From Arthrobacter woluwensis (GTDB taxonomy: Bacteria; Actinomycetota; Actinomycetes; Actinomycetales; Micrococcaceae), in the NCBI RefSeq assembly GCF_030816155.1, contig NZ_JAUSXR010000001.1, forward strand, positions 2,976,001 to 3,040,000: a DNA stretch of 64,000 nt, in the 5' to 3' direction. The stretch's first letter is position 1; each line of letters opens with the position of its first letter. Of the stretch, positions 1 to 7,591 are shown one piece after another. Made by a program: the position numbers and the translations under genes. The notes beneath the pieces were generated by a model. The model searched no databases. It saw nothing but the letters and a program-made list of their open reading frames with translations, and had not been told where the DNA came from.

Positions 1-1068
1 ACGGCGTCCCGCTCGGCCCAGGAGACGGTGACCCGCCGGCCTTCGAGGGCGTCCGTGTCCGGCACGTCCTCGTGGATCAGCGCGACGACCGTCGGACCCG
101 CGTCCAGGGCGATGTGGACCTGGGTGGCGTGGCCGATGTAAACGGCCGAGGTGACCTGGCCGCTCAGGGCGCGGGGGCCGGCGTCGTGCGCCGTGGCCTC
201 CCAGTCGAGGCGCAGGCGTTCGGGGCGGAGCACGAAACTGGCGCCGGGGCCGGCTTCGGTGCCGCCGATCCCGGACGGGAGGATGTTCGAGGTGCCGACG
301 AAGTTGGCCACGAAGCCGCTGAGCGGACGCTGGTAGATCTCGTGGGCGGAGCCGATCTGGGCGATCCTGCCGTTGCTGAACACCCCGATCCGGTCGCTCA
401 TGGTCAGGGCCTCCTCCTGGTCGTGGGTGACGAAGATGAAGGTGATGCCGAGCGACCGCTGGAGTTCCTTGAGTTCGATCTGCATCTGCTGGCGCAGCTT
501 GAGGTCCAGGGCGCCGAGCGGTTCGTCGAGGAGGAGGACCTTGGGCTCCACCACGAGGGCCCGGGCGAGGGCGACGCGCTGCCGCTGGCCGCCCGAGAGC
601 TGCGCGGGGCGCCGGTCCAGGAATTTGCCGAGCTGGACCCGGTCCAGGGCTTCCGCGGCGCGTTCCCGTCGCTCGGCCTTCGCCATCCCCCGGACCCGGA
701 GCCCGTAGGCGACGTTGTCGATGAGGGACATGTGGGGGAACAGCGCGTAGTCCTGGAAGACGGTGCTGACGTCCCGTTCGAAGGGCGCCTTGGTGCTGAC
801 GTCCACTCCGTCGAGCTCGATGGTCCCCGAGGTGGGGAGTTCGAAGCCCGCGATCATGCGCAGCACGGTGGTCTTGCCGGAACCGGAGGGTCCCAGCATG
901 GAGAAGAACTCGCCCTGGCGGATGTCCAGGTCCACCCCGTCCACGGCGTTCACCTCGCCGAAGGTCTTGACGAGGTTCTTCACGCCGGATGGCCGGGATC
1001 GCGTCCCGGGCTTCGGGGCCGTCCACCACCGGGGAGGAGGCCGGGTGGCGCATCGCCTGTTCGCTCAT
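1..1068 (-). CDS. potA: ABC transporter ATP-binding protein, PotA-like (partial, frameshifted)
   Basis: ATPase subunit of an ABC importer of the spermidine/putrescine or ferric-iron (PotA/FbpC) type. Visible in order: Walker A GPSGSGKT, Q-loop FQDYALFPHM, signature LSGGQRQRVALARAL, Walker B LLLDEPLGALD, the H-loop THDQEE, then the start of a C-terminal TOBE-like region that runs off the window at position 1. The ATG at 1068 follows an AAAGG ribosome site and reads MSEQAMRHPA to about position 985, where the frame shifts by one base into VKNLVKTFGEVNAVDG. The second frame has no start codon upstream except a GTG at 983 without a ribosome site. Either one base is extra in the sequence or the gene is broken. 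Family is certain; substrate is not. Confidence 0.85.
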   Translation of the reverse strand, partial: MSEQAMRHPASSPVVDGPEARDAIPAIRREEPRQDLRRGERRGRGGPGHPPGRVLLHAGTLRFRQDHRAAHDRGLRTPHLGDHRARRSGRQHQGALRTGRQHRLPGLRAVPPHVPHRQRRLRAPGPGDGEGRATGTRRGSPGPGPARQIPGPAPRAALGRPAAARRPRPGPRGGAQGPPPRRTARRPGPQAAPADADRTQGTPAVARHHLHLRHPRPGGGPDHERPDRGVQQRQDRPDRLRPRDLPASAQRLRGQLRRHLEHPPVRDRRHRSRPRRQFRAPPRTPAPRLGGHGARRRPPRPERPGHLGRLHRPRHPGPHRPGRGSDGRRADPRGRAGHGRPRRPAGHRLLGRAGRR

Positions 1069-1295
1069 CGCAGTGCCTTTTCTGTGGTCAGGGGCCCTTT
1101 CACGGCCCGGAATCCGGAGTGCGCGGCCACCGTGACGTGGCTCACATGCAACTTCTGGGCTAAAGACTATTACTTAAGAGGATTTATGTATAGACCCTGA
1201 TTCCGAGCCCGGCTAGCATGGCGTGTAAGCCGGGATCCCGGCCCGCTCCAGCCGCACCGACGCCGCGGGGAGCCACGCCAGGAGGGGGTTCACGG
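1069..1295. promoter_or_regulatory. Divergent promoter region between potA-like and gntR
   Basis: AT-rich patch around 1164-1196 inside otherwise GC-rich DNA, between two divergent genes. It contains TTATGTATAGACC, which resembles the TATAC-containing half sites bound by GntR-family proteins. No complete palindrome could be established by eye, so only the general role as a divergent promoter is supported. Confidence 0.4.
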
Positions 1296-2078
1296 ATGTC
1301 GCTCTCACCCCTCGGCGCGTCCCGCAGCCTCGCCGCGCTGTTCACCCCCATCAAGTCCGGAGGCCTGGTGGACGAGGTCTGCTCCCGGATCGAACTGGCC
1401 ATCGAGACCGGCCTGCTCACGGCCGGGCAGCGTCTGCCCAATGAGGTGGAACTCGCCTCCGCCCTGGGCGTCTCCGCCGTCACCACTCGCGAGGCCCTCT
1501 CTCAGCTGCGCGGCCAGGGCCTCATCCGCACGGTCCGCGGGCGCAGCGGCGGCAGCTTCATCGCCGACGACGCCCTGCCGTCCCCGCAGAAGGCCCGCCA
1601 GCGACTCGCTTCCCTCACCCGGCTCCAGATCAGCGACCTCAGCCTGCACTACCAGGCGATCGCGTCCGCCTGCGCCGGCCTGGCCGCCCGGCGTGCCACC
1701 GCGGACGACGTCGACACGCTCGAAGAACTCGCCTTCCTGCCCGGCAAGGACTCCGAGGATCCCCTCGCCTGGCGCATGGCGCACTCCGAATTCGTCCTGG
1801 AGATCGCCGCCGCCGCGCGTTCCGCACGCCTGGCCCGCGAGCTGCTCCGCATCCAGGCGGAACTCGGCACCTTGACGCTGCTGCCCTTCGGGGAACAAGC
1901 TTTTCGCGTGGAGGCCACCCGGCTCCATCAAGCCCTCGCCACCGCCATCGGACAGCACGATCCCCCCACCGCAGAGTCCCTGGTGCGCGAACTCATCCAG
2001 AACATCAGTTCATGGCTGCTCAGCGAACTCGCCACGGAGCAGCTCAGCCGCAAGGAGGCGGCTCATGACACACACTGA
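1296..2078 (+). CDS. GntR family transcriptional regulator, FCD (FadR) subfamily
   Basis: DNA-binding regulator of about 260 residues. The N-terminal winged helix-turn-helix covers LVDEVCSRIELAIETGLLTAGQRLPNEVELASALGVS and ends in the typical GLI-x-TVRGRSGGSF wing; the remaining ~160 residues are all-helical and match an FCD ligand-binding domain. The start at 1296 was chosen over an in-frame ATG at 1218 because a strong AGGAGGGGG site lies just upstream of 1296. It is divergent from the potA-like gene and overlaps the following Cache gene, so it probably controls uptake and sensing of the transporter's substrate. Ligand unknown. Confidence 0.85.
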   Translation: MSLSPLGASRSLAALFTPIKSGGLVDEVCSRIELAIETGLLTAGQRLPNEVELASALGVSAVTTREALSQLRGQGLIRTVRGRSGGSFIADDALPSPQKARQRLASLTRLQISDLSLHYQAIASACAGLAARRATADDVDTLEELAFLPGKDSEDPLAWRMAHSEFVLEIAAAARSARLARELLRIQAELGTLTLLPFGEQAFRVEATRLHQALATAIGQHDPPTAESLVRELIQNISSWLLSELATEQLSRKEAAHDTH

Positions 2079-2784
2079 CCCCATCACCCTTCCCCAGCCC
2101 GCCGAGGACGCCCCCGAGTCCATCCGGCACCTGAACACCCTGCTCTACACCCTGGACAGCCGCCTGGTGGCCTGGGCGGAGCAGACCACCGCCTGGCTCG
2201 CTGCGACGCCCCGGATCACCAGCACCGCTGTGGACAAGGTCATCCGCCCCGCCGTCGAAGCGCTGCTCCACCAGCCGGGCTCCCCGTTCGCGGGGGCCGG
2301 TTTCGTCGCGAACCTCGGCCTCCTGGCGCCCGACCGCAGCTACATCGCCTGGTGGCAGGGCGATGACATGGAACGCGTCGACGCCCTGGCGAACTTCAGC
2401 CCCCAGCCCGTCAGCCGGTACATGCGGGCGGAGTGGTTCCGCGTCCCCGTCTCGACAGGTCTGCCGCACGTCACCGGCCCGTACATCGATCTCCTCTGCA
2501 CGGACGAATACGTCTGCACCTTCACCCACCCGGTGTTCCGCGACGGTCTCGTGGCGGGCATCGTCGGGATGGACGTGACGGCGCAGAATCTCGAGGTGAT
2601 GGCCCTCGCGTCCCTGCGGACCCTGGGGCCGGAGGCGGCCCTGGTGAGCGACGCCGGCCGCGCGATCGTGGCCGTGAGCCCTGCGGTGGACCCGGGCGAC
2701 GCCGTGCACGCGGCGCCGGGCGCGGCCTCCTATCGCCTGGGCCGGCACTTCACGGCCCACACCGCGGTCACCCCCGCCGGCTGA
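2065..2784 (+). CDS. Cache-domain (PDC sensor-like) protein
   Basis: A 239-residue protein whose central part (YIAWWQGDDMERVDALANFSPQ, then the PYIDLLCTDEYVCTFTHPVFRDGLVAGIVGMDVT stretch) resembles the ligand-binding fold of dCache/PDC sensor domains. No transmembrane segment, kinase or methyl-accepting part follows, so it appears to be a free-standing cytoplasmic Cache protein. Its start lies inside the 3' end of gntR (14-base overlap), which implies translational coupling and a joint function with that regulator. Proteins of this kind are seen next to GntR regulators in actinobacteria; their biochemical role is not established. Ligand unknown. Confidence 0.65.
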   Translation: MTHTDPITLPQPAEDAPESIRHLNTLLYTLDSRLVAWAEQTTAWLAATPRITSTAVDKVIRPAVEALLHQPGSPFAGAGFVANLGLLAPDRSYIAWWQGDDMERVDALANFSPQPVSRYMRAEWFRVPVSTGLPHVTGPYIDLLCTDEYVCTFTHPVFRDGLVAGIVGMDVTAQNLEVMALASLRTLGPEAALVSDAGRAIVAVSPAVDPGDAVHAAPGAASYRLGRHFTAHTAVTPAG

Positions 2785-2790
2785 GCGACA

Positions 2791-2880
2791 CGGGCGGGCG
2801 TTGGACGCCGGGCGCCGGGACCGGGCACCAGGTACCAGGTGCCGAGCCCGGGCACCGGGATCCCGGCGTCCCCGCCCGCC
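2791..2880. terminator. Large compound hairpin after the gntR-cache operon
   Basis: Nested inverted repeats: GGCGGGCG near 2792 pairs with CGCCCGCC near 2873, GGACGCCGGG (2803-2812) pairs with CCCGGCGTCC (2862-2871), and GGCACC/GGTGCC pair inside. It begins 7 bases after the Cache stop codon. No T-run follows, so it could be a GC-rich terminator or an mRNA-stabilising structure. Confidence 0.55.
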
Positions 2881-2972
2881 GTCCATCGCCTTCGTGACAC
2901 ATCCGCGCGCCTGTGACGCTTGACACCCACCCCTCTCACGCCGTTCAATAATTACGCATATTGAAAATCAAC

Positions 2973-2987
2973 TTTCGCAATGCGAAA
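2973..2987. promoter_or_regulatory. Palindromic operator upstream of uraD
   Basis: TTTCGCA-A-TGCGAAA is a perfect 7-1-7 inverted repeat in an AT-rich island (about 2946-2990) that is the only promoter-like sequence before uraD. It has the size of an operator for a homodimeric winged-helix regulator such as an IclR or MarR protein. The cognate regulator is not encoded next to it. Confidence 0.6.
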
Positions 2988-3079
2988 TTGTGAGGAGCTT
3001 CCGTCGGGACGGTCTCACGCGGCGTCGCAGCCGCGCCCCTCCCCGCCCGGGACGCCTCCACGCAGAGGACAGAGGACAC

Positions 3080-3577
3080 ATGACGCTCGACGAATTCAAC
3101 GCCCTGTCGCGGGAGGACGCCATCGCCGTCGTCCGCCCGTGCCTGGACATCCAGCGCTGGATCGAGGCCGTGGTGGACGCCCGCCCCTACGCCTCGGCCG
3201 GGGAACTGAGTGAGACGGCCGGATCCGTCGCGGACCCGTTCACCGCGGAGGAACTCGAAGCCGCGCTCGCGCACCACCCGCGGATCGGTGAGCGGGCCAA
3301 GGGGGACAGCAAGGAGGCCTCGCTGTCCCGCAACGAACAGTCCGCCGTCGATCCCAGCGACCGCGAGGTCCAGGAGGCCCTGGCCACCGGCAACGCCGCC
3401 TACGACCAGAAGTTCGGCCGGGTCTTCCTGATCCGCGCCGCAGGCCGCAGCGCTCAGGAGATCCTGGCCGCGCTGAACGAACGCCTGGGCAACACCCCGG
3501 AAGAAGAAGACATCATCGTGGCCGAGCAACTGCGTCAGATCGCCGTGCTCCGCCTGGAAGGAGCCGTGCAGGCATGA
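3080..3577 (+). CDS. uraD: 2-oxo-4-hydroxy-4-carboxy-5-ureidoimidazoline (OHCU) decarboxylase
   Basis: Catalyses the last step of urate oxidation to S-allantoin. The 165-residue protein shows the family hallmarks: the opening LDEFNALSREDA, RPCLDIQRW, the AHHPRIGERAKG motif holding the catalytic His region, and NEQSAVD followed by the FGRVFLIRAAGRSAQEILAALNERLGN helix block. The start at 3080 has GAGGACAGAGGA just before it; an upstream in-frame start at 2990 would give a basic, non-homologous extension. The 3' end overlaps uraH by four bases (ATGA), so the two are co-translated. Urate oxidase, the usual third member of this set, is absent here. Confidence 0.92.
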   Translation: MTLDEFNALSREDAIAVVRPCLDIQRWIEAVVDARPYASAGELSETAGSVADPFTAEELEAALAHHPRIGERAKGDSKEASLSRNEQSAVDPSDREVQEALATGNAAYDQKFGRVFLIRAAGRSAQEILAALNERLGNTPEEEDIIVAEQLRQIAVLRLEGAVQA

Positions 3578-3915
3578 GCGTTTCCCAGATCACCACCCAC
3601 ATCCTGGACACCGGTTCAGGCCGGCCCGCGGCCGACGTCCCCGTGATCCTCTTCGCGGGCGCCGACGGCGCCTGGAACGAGATCGCGCGCGGCGTCACCG
3701 ACGCCGACGGCCGGATCAAGAACCTCGGCCCCGAGTCCGTTACCGGCGGCACCTACAAGCTCAACTTCGCCACCGGCGCCTACTACGAGGGCCAGGGCCA
3801 GTCCACGTTCTTCCCGGAGGTCGAACTCACGTTCGCCGTGGCGGACACGGGCGAGCACTACCACGTGCCGCTCCTCCTGAGCCCCTTCGCGTTCTCCACC
3901 TACCGCGGCTCCTGA
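3574..3915 (+). CDS. uraH: 5-hydroxyisourate hydrolase (transthyretin-like)
   Basis: Hydrolyses 5-hydroxyisourate, the product of urate oxidase, to OHCU, which UraD then decarboxylates. At 113 residues it has the normal length. The N-terminal THILDTGSGRPAADVPV block and the C-terminal YHVPLLLSPFAFSTYRGS tetrapeptide signature (YRGS) are diagnostic of bacterial hydrolases of the transthyretin fold; the active-site His in THILD and the terminal RGS are both present. It overlaps uraD by four bases. A long hairpin starts 16 bases after the stop, so the operon probably ends here with only two genes. Confidence 0.95.
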   Translation: MSVSQITTHILDTGSGRPAADVPVILFAGADGAWNEIARGVTDADGRIKNLGPESVTGGTYKLNFATGAYYEGQGQSTFFPEVELTFAVADTGEHYHVPLLLSPFAFSTYRGS

Positions 3916-3931
3916 CCCCCGATTCTCCTCC

Positions 3932-3992
3932 CGCGAACCGCCAGTAGGCGCCCGTATCGCCACCGCATACGGGCATCTACTGGCGGTTCGCG
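3932..3992. terminator. Long two-stage hairpin after uraH
   Basis: A perfect 16-bp outer stem (3932-3947 with 3977-3992, CGCGAACCGCCAGTAG) encloses a perfect 7-bp inner stem (CCCGTAT 3951-3957 with ATACGGG 3967-3973). It is much longer than a minimal terminator and has no T-run, so it may also be a dispersed palindromic repeat; only this copy is present in the window. Confidence 0.6.
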
Positions 3993-4080
3993 CATGAGTG
4001 GGCAGGGTTGCGAAGGATCCTGCGGGCCTGCACGGGTAGCTCGCAGGGAACGTCCAGTGATCCGGGATACCCTTGGAGGC

Positions 4081-4449
4081 ATGCAGCAGGACCCCGCCTC
4101 CTCCGGCGAAACGACGTTCGAACAGCGCCAGATCACCGTGCGTACCGCCCCGAAGTACGTGCCGTTCCTGGTGCTCGGCGGCCTCATCGGCCTGGCCGTC
4201 GCCGCGATCTCCGCCTTCGGGTTCCCCAACCCCCAGTCGGCTTCCAACCCGGCCCGCTCCTATGACCCCAGCACGGTCTTCGGGTTCCTGGCCGTCCTGT
4301 TCGCCGGCCTCGGCGTCGTCCTCGGGGCCATCGTGGCGCTGATCCTGGACCGCGTGGGCCGCAAGCGCAGCCGCATCGCCACCGTTCAGGCCCTCACCCC
4401 GGAAGAGGACCGCGCGGCCGAGCAGGCCGAACGGGATGCCGACGCCTGA
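4081..4449 (+). CDS. Small two-TM membrane protein of unknown function
   Basis: A 122-residue protein with two hydrophobic segments (about residues 28-48, VPFLVLGGLIGLAVAAISAFG, and about 64-90, VFGFLAVLFAGLGVVLGAIVALIL) separated by a short polar loop, and a charged C-terminal tail (RVGRKRSRIATVQALTPEEDRAAEQAERDADA). Start at 4081 is preceded by TTGGAGG. Small proteins of this layout sit upstream of purF in related actinobacteria, but I cannot name a family or function. It is separated from purF by 164 bases with its own promoter-like element, so co-regulation with purines is not implied. Confidence 0.7.
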   Translation: MQQDPASSGETTFEQRQITVRTAPKYVPFLVLGGLIGLAVAAISAFGFPNPQSASNPARSYDPSTVFGFLAVLFAGLGVVLGAIVALILDRVGRKRSRIATVQALTPEEDRAAEQAERDADA

Positions 4450-4601
4450 CGGCGTCCACTCACGTCCCCCTCGGCCTCCGCACCGCTGCTGAACAGGCTC
4501 TTCACCGCTTTCCGCGACCCTCGCGACGGCGCCCGGCGCGCGACGGCGGAGGGCCGCCGTCGCGGTTCCCGTCACAGGGCGGCGCGTCCCTCCGGACATG
4601 C

Positions 4602-4614
4602 GATAATTGAGCAG
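4602..4614 (+). promoter_or_regulatory. Possible leaderless purF promoter (-10)
   Basis: GATAAT at 4602-4607 is a near-consensus -10 box whose expected transcription start (6-7 bases downstream) coincides with the GTG start codon at 4614. No Shine-Dalgarno sequence precedes that GTG, which fits a leaderless transcript. No clear -35 box was found. Confidence 0.4.
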
Positions 4615-6248
4615 TGGCACGCGGCGACGGAAAACTCACACACGATCTTCTTCCCGGCGAAAAAGGCCCCCAGGACGCCTGTGGCGTCTTCGGCGTCTGG
4701 GCACCGGGCGAAGAAGTGGCAAAACTGACCTACTACGGCCTTTACGCTCTGCAACACCGCGGGCAGGAATCCGCCGGCATTGCGACGAGCGATGGGCAAC
4801 GCATCAACGTCTACAAGGACATGGGGCTCGTGTCCCAGGTGTTCGACGAGACCACCCTGAACACCCTCACGGGTCATCTGGCCGTGGGGCACTGCCGGTA
4901 CTCCACCACGGGTGCGAGCCACTGGGCCAACGCCCAGCCGACCCTGGGAGCGACCGCCAACGGCACCGTGGCCCTGGCGCACAACGGCAACCTGACCAAC
5001 ACCGCCGAACTCCGCCAGATGATCATGGACCGCACCGGCGGCCAGCTCAGCGGCGAGATGAAGCAGGGCAACACCTCGGACACCGCCCTGGTCACGGCCC
5101 TGCTGGAGGGCGACAGCGGCAAGACCCTGGAGCAGACGGCGCTCGAGCTGCTGCCCAAGATCAAGGGCGGCTTCTGTTTCGTCTTCATGGATGAAGGCAC
5201 CCTTTACGCCGCCCGCGACACCTACGGCATCCGCCCGCTGGTGCTCGGCCGCCTGGAGCGCGGCTGGGTGGTGGCCTCCGAGCAGTCCGCTCTCGCCACC
5301 GTCGGCGCGAGCTTCATCCGCGAGATCGAGCCCGGCGAGTTCCTGGCCATCGACGAGAACGGCGTCCGCACCCAGCGCTTCGCCGAGGCCACCCCGGCCG
5401 GCTGCGTCTTCGAGTACGTCTACCTGGCCCGTCCGGACGCCTCGATCGCCGGCCGCTCCGTCTACGAATCCCGCGTGGAGATGGGCCGTCAGCTGGCCCG
5501 TGAGAACACCCACGAGGCGGACATCGTCATCCCCGTGCCGGAATCCGGCACCCCCGCCGCCGTCGGCTACGCCGAGGAGTCCGGCATCCCGTTCGCGCAC
5601 GGCTTCGTGAAGAACTCCTATGTGGGACGCACCTTCATCCAGCCCTCGCAGACGCTGCGCCAGCTGGGCATCCGCCTCAAGCTCAACGCCCTCGAGTCCG
5701 TGATCCGCGGCAAGCGCGTGGTCGTGGTGGACGATTCGATCGTGCGCGGCAACACCCAGCGCGCCATCGTGCGGATGCTGCGCGAGGCCGGGGCCAAGGA
5801 GGTCCACGTCAAGATCTCCTCGCCGCCCGTGCAGTGGCCGTGCTTCTACGGCATCGACTTCGCGTCCCGCGCGGAACTCATCGCCTCCGGCGCCTCCATC
5901 GAGGAGATCTCCAAGGCGATCGGCGCGGACTCCCTCGCGTACATCTCCGAGGACGGCATGATCGCCGCGACCCACCAGCCGCGCGAACGCCTCTGCACCG
6001 CCTGCTTCACCGGCAAGTACCCGATCGCCCTCCCCGATCCGGAGCTGCTCGGCAAAAACCTGCTGGAGCGCGAGGACGAGGTCCCGGCGGACACCCAGGC
6101 GGTTCCCGCTCCCACGGCCGAGCCGTCCGAGGAGCCGCAGGTCGCTCCCACGGGTGAGGTCGTCGCGGGCGCCACCGGATGCGATCCAGGCCCCGACTCC
6201 GAGTTCGAGAACTTCCTGACCGACGCAGACAAGCGCCCCGCTTCCTAA
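4614..6248 (+). CDS. purF: Amidophosphoribosyltransferase
   Basis: First committed enzyme of purine synthesis: transfers glutamine-derived ammonia to PRPP to give phosphoribosylamine. A 22-residue propeptide precedes Cys23 of ACGVFGVW, the Ntn-hydrolase nucleophile exposed by self-cleavage. The PRPP-binding loop VVVVDDSIVRGNT is intact. Four cysteines in the positions of the Bacillus-type [4Fe-4S] enzyme are visible (GCVFEYVY, WPCFYGID, and CTACF twice), so this is the iron-sulfur, proprotein class. The C-terminus carries a ~45-residue acidic, Pro/Glu-rich extension after LLGKNLLERED. GTG start; purM follows 24 bases downstream in the same operon. Confidence 0.97.
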   Translation: MARGDGKLTHDLLPGEKGPQDACGVFGVWAPGEEVAKLTYYGLYALQHRGQESAGIATSDGQRINVYKDMGLVSQVFDETTLNTLTGHLAVGHCRYSTTGASHWANAQPTLGATANGTVALAHNGNLTNTAELRQMIMDRTGGQLSGEMKQGNTSDTALVTALLEGDSGKTLEQTALELLPKIKGGFCFVFMDEGTLYAARDTYGIRPLVLGRLERGWVVASEQSALATVGASFIREIEPGEFLAIDENGVRTQRFAEATPAGCVFEYVYLARPDASIAGRSVYESRVEMGRQLARENTHEADIVIPVPESGTPAAVGYAEESGIPFAHGFVKNSYVGRTFIQPSQTLRQLGIRLKLNALESVIRGKRVVVVDDSIVRGNTQRAIVRMLREAGAKEVHVKISSPPVQWPCFYGIDFASRAELIASGASIEEISKAIGADSLAYISEDGMIAATHQPRERLCTACFTGKYPIALPDPELLGKNLLEREDEVPADTQAVPAPTAEPSEEPQVAPTGEVVAGATGCDPGPDSEFENFLTDADKRPAS

Positions 6249-6272
6249 GCCGCGCCCACCAGAAAGGCAGCC

Positions 6273-7406
6273 ATGAGCTCCTCCCCCGCCGAGAACGGCA
6301 TCACCTACGCCTCCGCCGGCGTCGATGTGGAAGCCGGCGACCGCGCCGTCGAACTGATGAAGGACGCCGTCAAGGCGACCCACAACTCCTCCGTGCTGGG
6401 CGGCGTGGGCGGCTTCGCCGGCCTCTTCGACGTCTCCCGCCTCCTGACGTACCGCAAGCCGCTGCTCGCGACGTCCACGGACGGCGTCGGCACCAAGGTC
6501 GCGATCGCCCAGGCCATGGACATCCACGACACCATCGGCTTCGACCTGGTGGGCATGGTGGTGGACGACATCGTGGTGGTGGGCGCCGAGCCGCTGTACA
6601 TGACCGACTACATCGCCTGCGGCAAGGTGGTCCCGGAGCGCATCGCGGACATCGTCCGCGGCATCGCCGCTGCCTGCTCCGTGGCGGGCACCGCGCTGGT
6701 GGGCGGCGAGACGGCCGAGCACCCCGGTCTGCTGGGCGAGCATGAGTACGACGTCGCGGGCGCGGCCACCGGTGTGGTCGAGGCCGACGCGCTGCTCGGC
6801 CCGGAGCGGGTCAAGGCGGGCGACGTCGTGATCGGCATGGCCTCCTCCGGCCTGCACTCCAACGGCTACTCCCTGGTCCGCCGCGTCATCAACCACGCCG
6901 GCTGGGAACTGGACCGTCAGGTGTCCGAACTCGGCCGCACCCTCGGCGAGGAGCTCCTGGAGCCCACCCGCGTGTACGCCGCCGACTGCCTCGACCTGAC
7001 CCGTGCCTTCCCGGTGAACTCCGGCAAGGGCATCAACGGTTTCAGCCACGTCACGGGTGGCGGTCTGGCCGCCAACCTGGCCCGCGTGCTGCCGCAGGGC
7101 CTGCTGGCCACGGTCGACCGCAACACGTGGGAACTGCCCGCGATCTTCAAGCTGGTCTCCGAACTGGGCAACGTGCCGCTCGCCGATCTGGAGCGCACCC
7201 TGAACCTGGGTGTGGGCATGGTGGCGATCGCTTCCCCGGAAGCCGCGGATGCCGCCGTCGCGCGTCTGAACGAGCGTGGCCTGCCGTCCTGGGTCATGGG
7301 CACGGTCGCCGAGGACACCGGCGCCTTCACCGGCACGGTCGACTACGTCCAGGGCGCCAAGGGCGTCGACGGCGGCGCGGTCCGCCTGGTGGGCCAGTAC
7401 GCCTGA
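6273..7406 (+). CDS. purM: Phosphoribosylformylglycinamidine cyclo-ligase (AIR synthetase)
   Basis: ATP-dependent ring closure of FGAM to AIR, step five of purine synthesis. The 377-residue protein starts with ITYASAGVDVEAGDRAVELMK and contains the conserved STDGVGTKVAIAQ phosphate-binding block, DLVGMVVDDIVVVGAEPLYMTDY, VGGETAEHPG, and GFSHVTGGGLAANLARVLP. Start at 6273 follows an AGAAAGG site. It forms an operon with purF and is followed 15 bases later by the first copy of the dispersed 70-bp palindromic repeat, which probably serves as the operon's 3' structure. Confidence 0.97.
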   Translation: MSSSPAENGITYASAGVDVEAGDRAVELMKDAVKATHNSSVLGGVGGFAGLFDVSRLLTYRKPLLATSTDGVGTKVAIAQAMDIHDTIGFDLVGMVVDDIVVVGAEPLYMTDYIACGKVVPERIADIVRGIAAACSVAGTALVGGETAEHPGLLGEHEYDVAGAATGVVEADALLGPERVKAGDVVIGMASSGLHSNGYSLVRRVINHAGWELDRQVSELGRTLGEELLEPTRVYAADCLDLTRAFPVNSGKGINGFSHVTGGGLAANLARVLPQGLLATVDRNTWELPAIFKLVSELGNVPLADLERTLNLGVGMVAIASPEAADAAVARLNERGLPSWVMGTVAEDTGAFTGTVDYVQGAKGVDGGAVRLVGQYA

Positions 7407-7421
7407 CTCTCCCTCCCCCTC

Positions 7422-7491
7422 ATCGACTGCTCCATAGGATGTCGTTTTTCCCCGGAAATCGGGGATTTCGACATCGTATGGAGCAGTCGAT
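7422..7491 (+). repeat. Dispersed 70-bp palindromic repeat, copy A
   Basis: Ends ATCGACTGCTCCATA and its inverted copy; inner half GTCGTTTTTCC...GGATTTCGAC gives the element an orientation (taken here as plus). It lies 15 bases after the purM stop and is followed by TTAAGGGG, an extension shared with copies B and D. Confidence 0.93.
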
Positions 7492-7591
7492 CGTTAAGGG
7501 GGGCCCGCTTCCCGTTCGGTGTCGCACGGTGTGACACGGCCCATGCCAGAATGTGTCCGCACCGCACTCACATCGACTTCTGGAGGAATCC

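Noticed and set aside
72..1163. A 363-codon plus-strand frame across the first kilobase
   Set aside because: The opposite strand encodes all ABC ATPase motifs in order; the plus frame has no recognisable domain.
4572..7049. An 825-codon minus-strand frame opposite purF and purM
   Set aside because: Shadow of two certain purine genes, with no start signal and a composition (Gly, Ala, Asp, Val, His) typical of antisense frames in GC-rich DNA.
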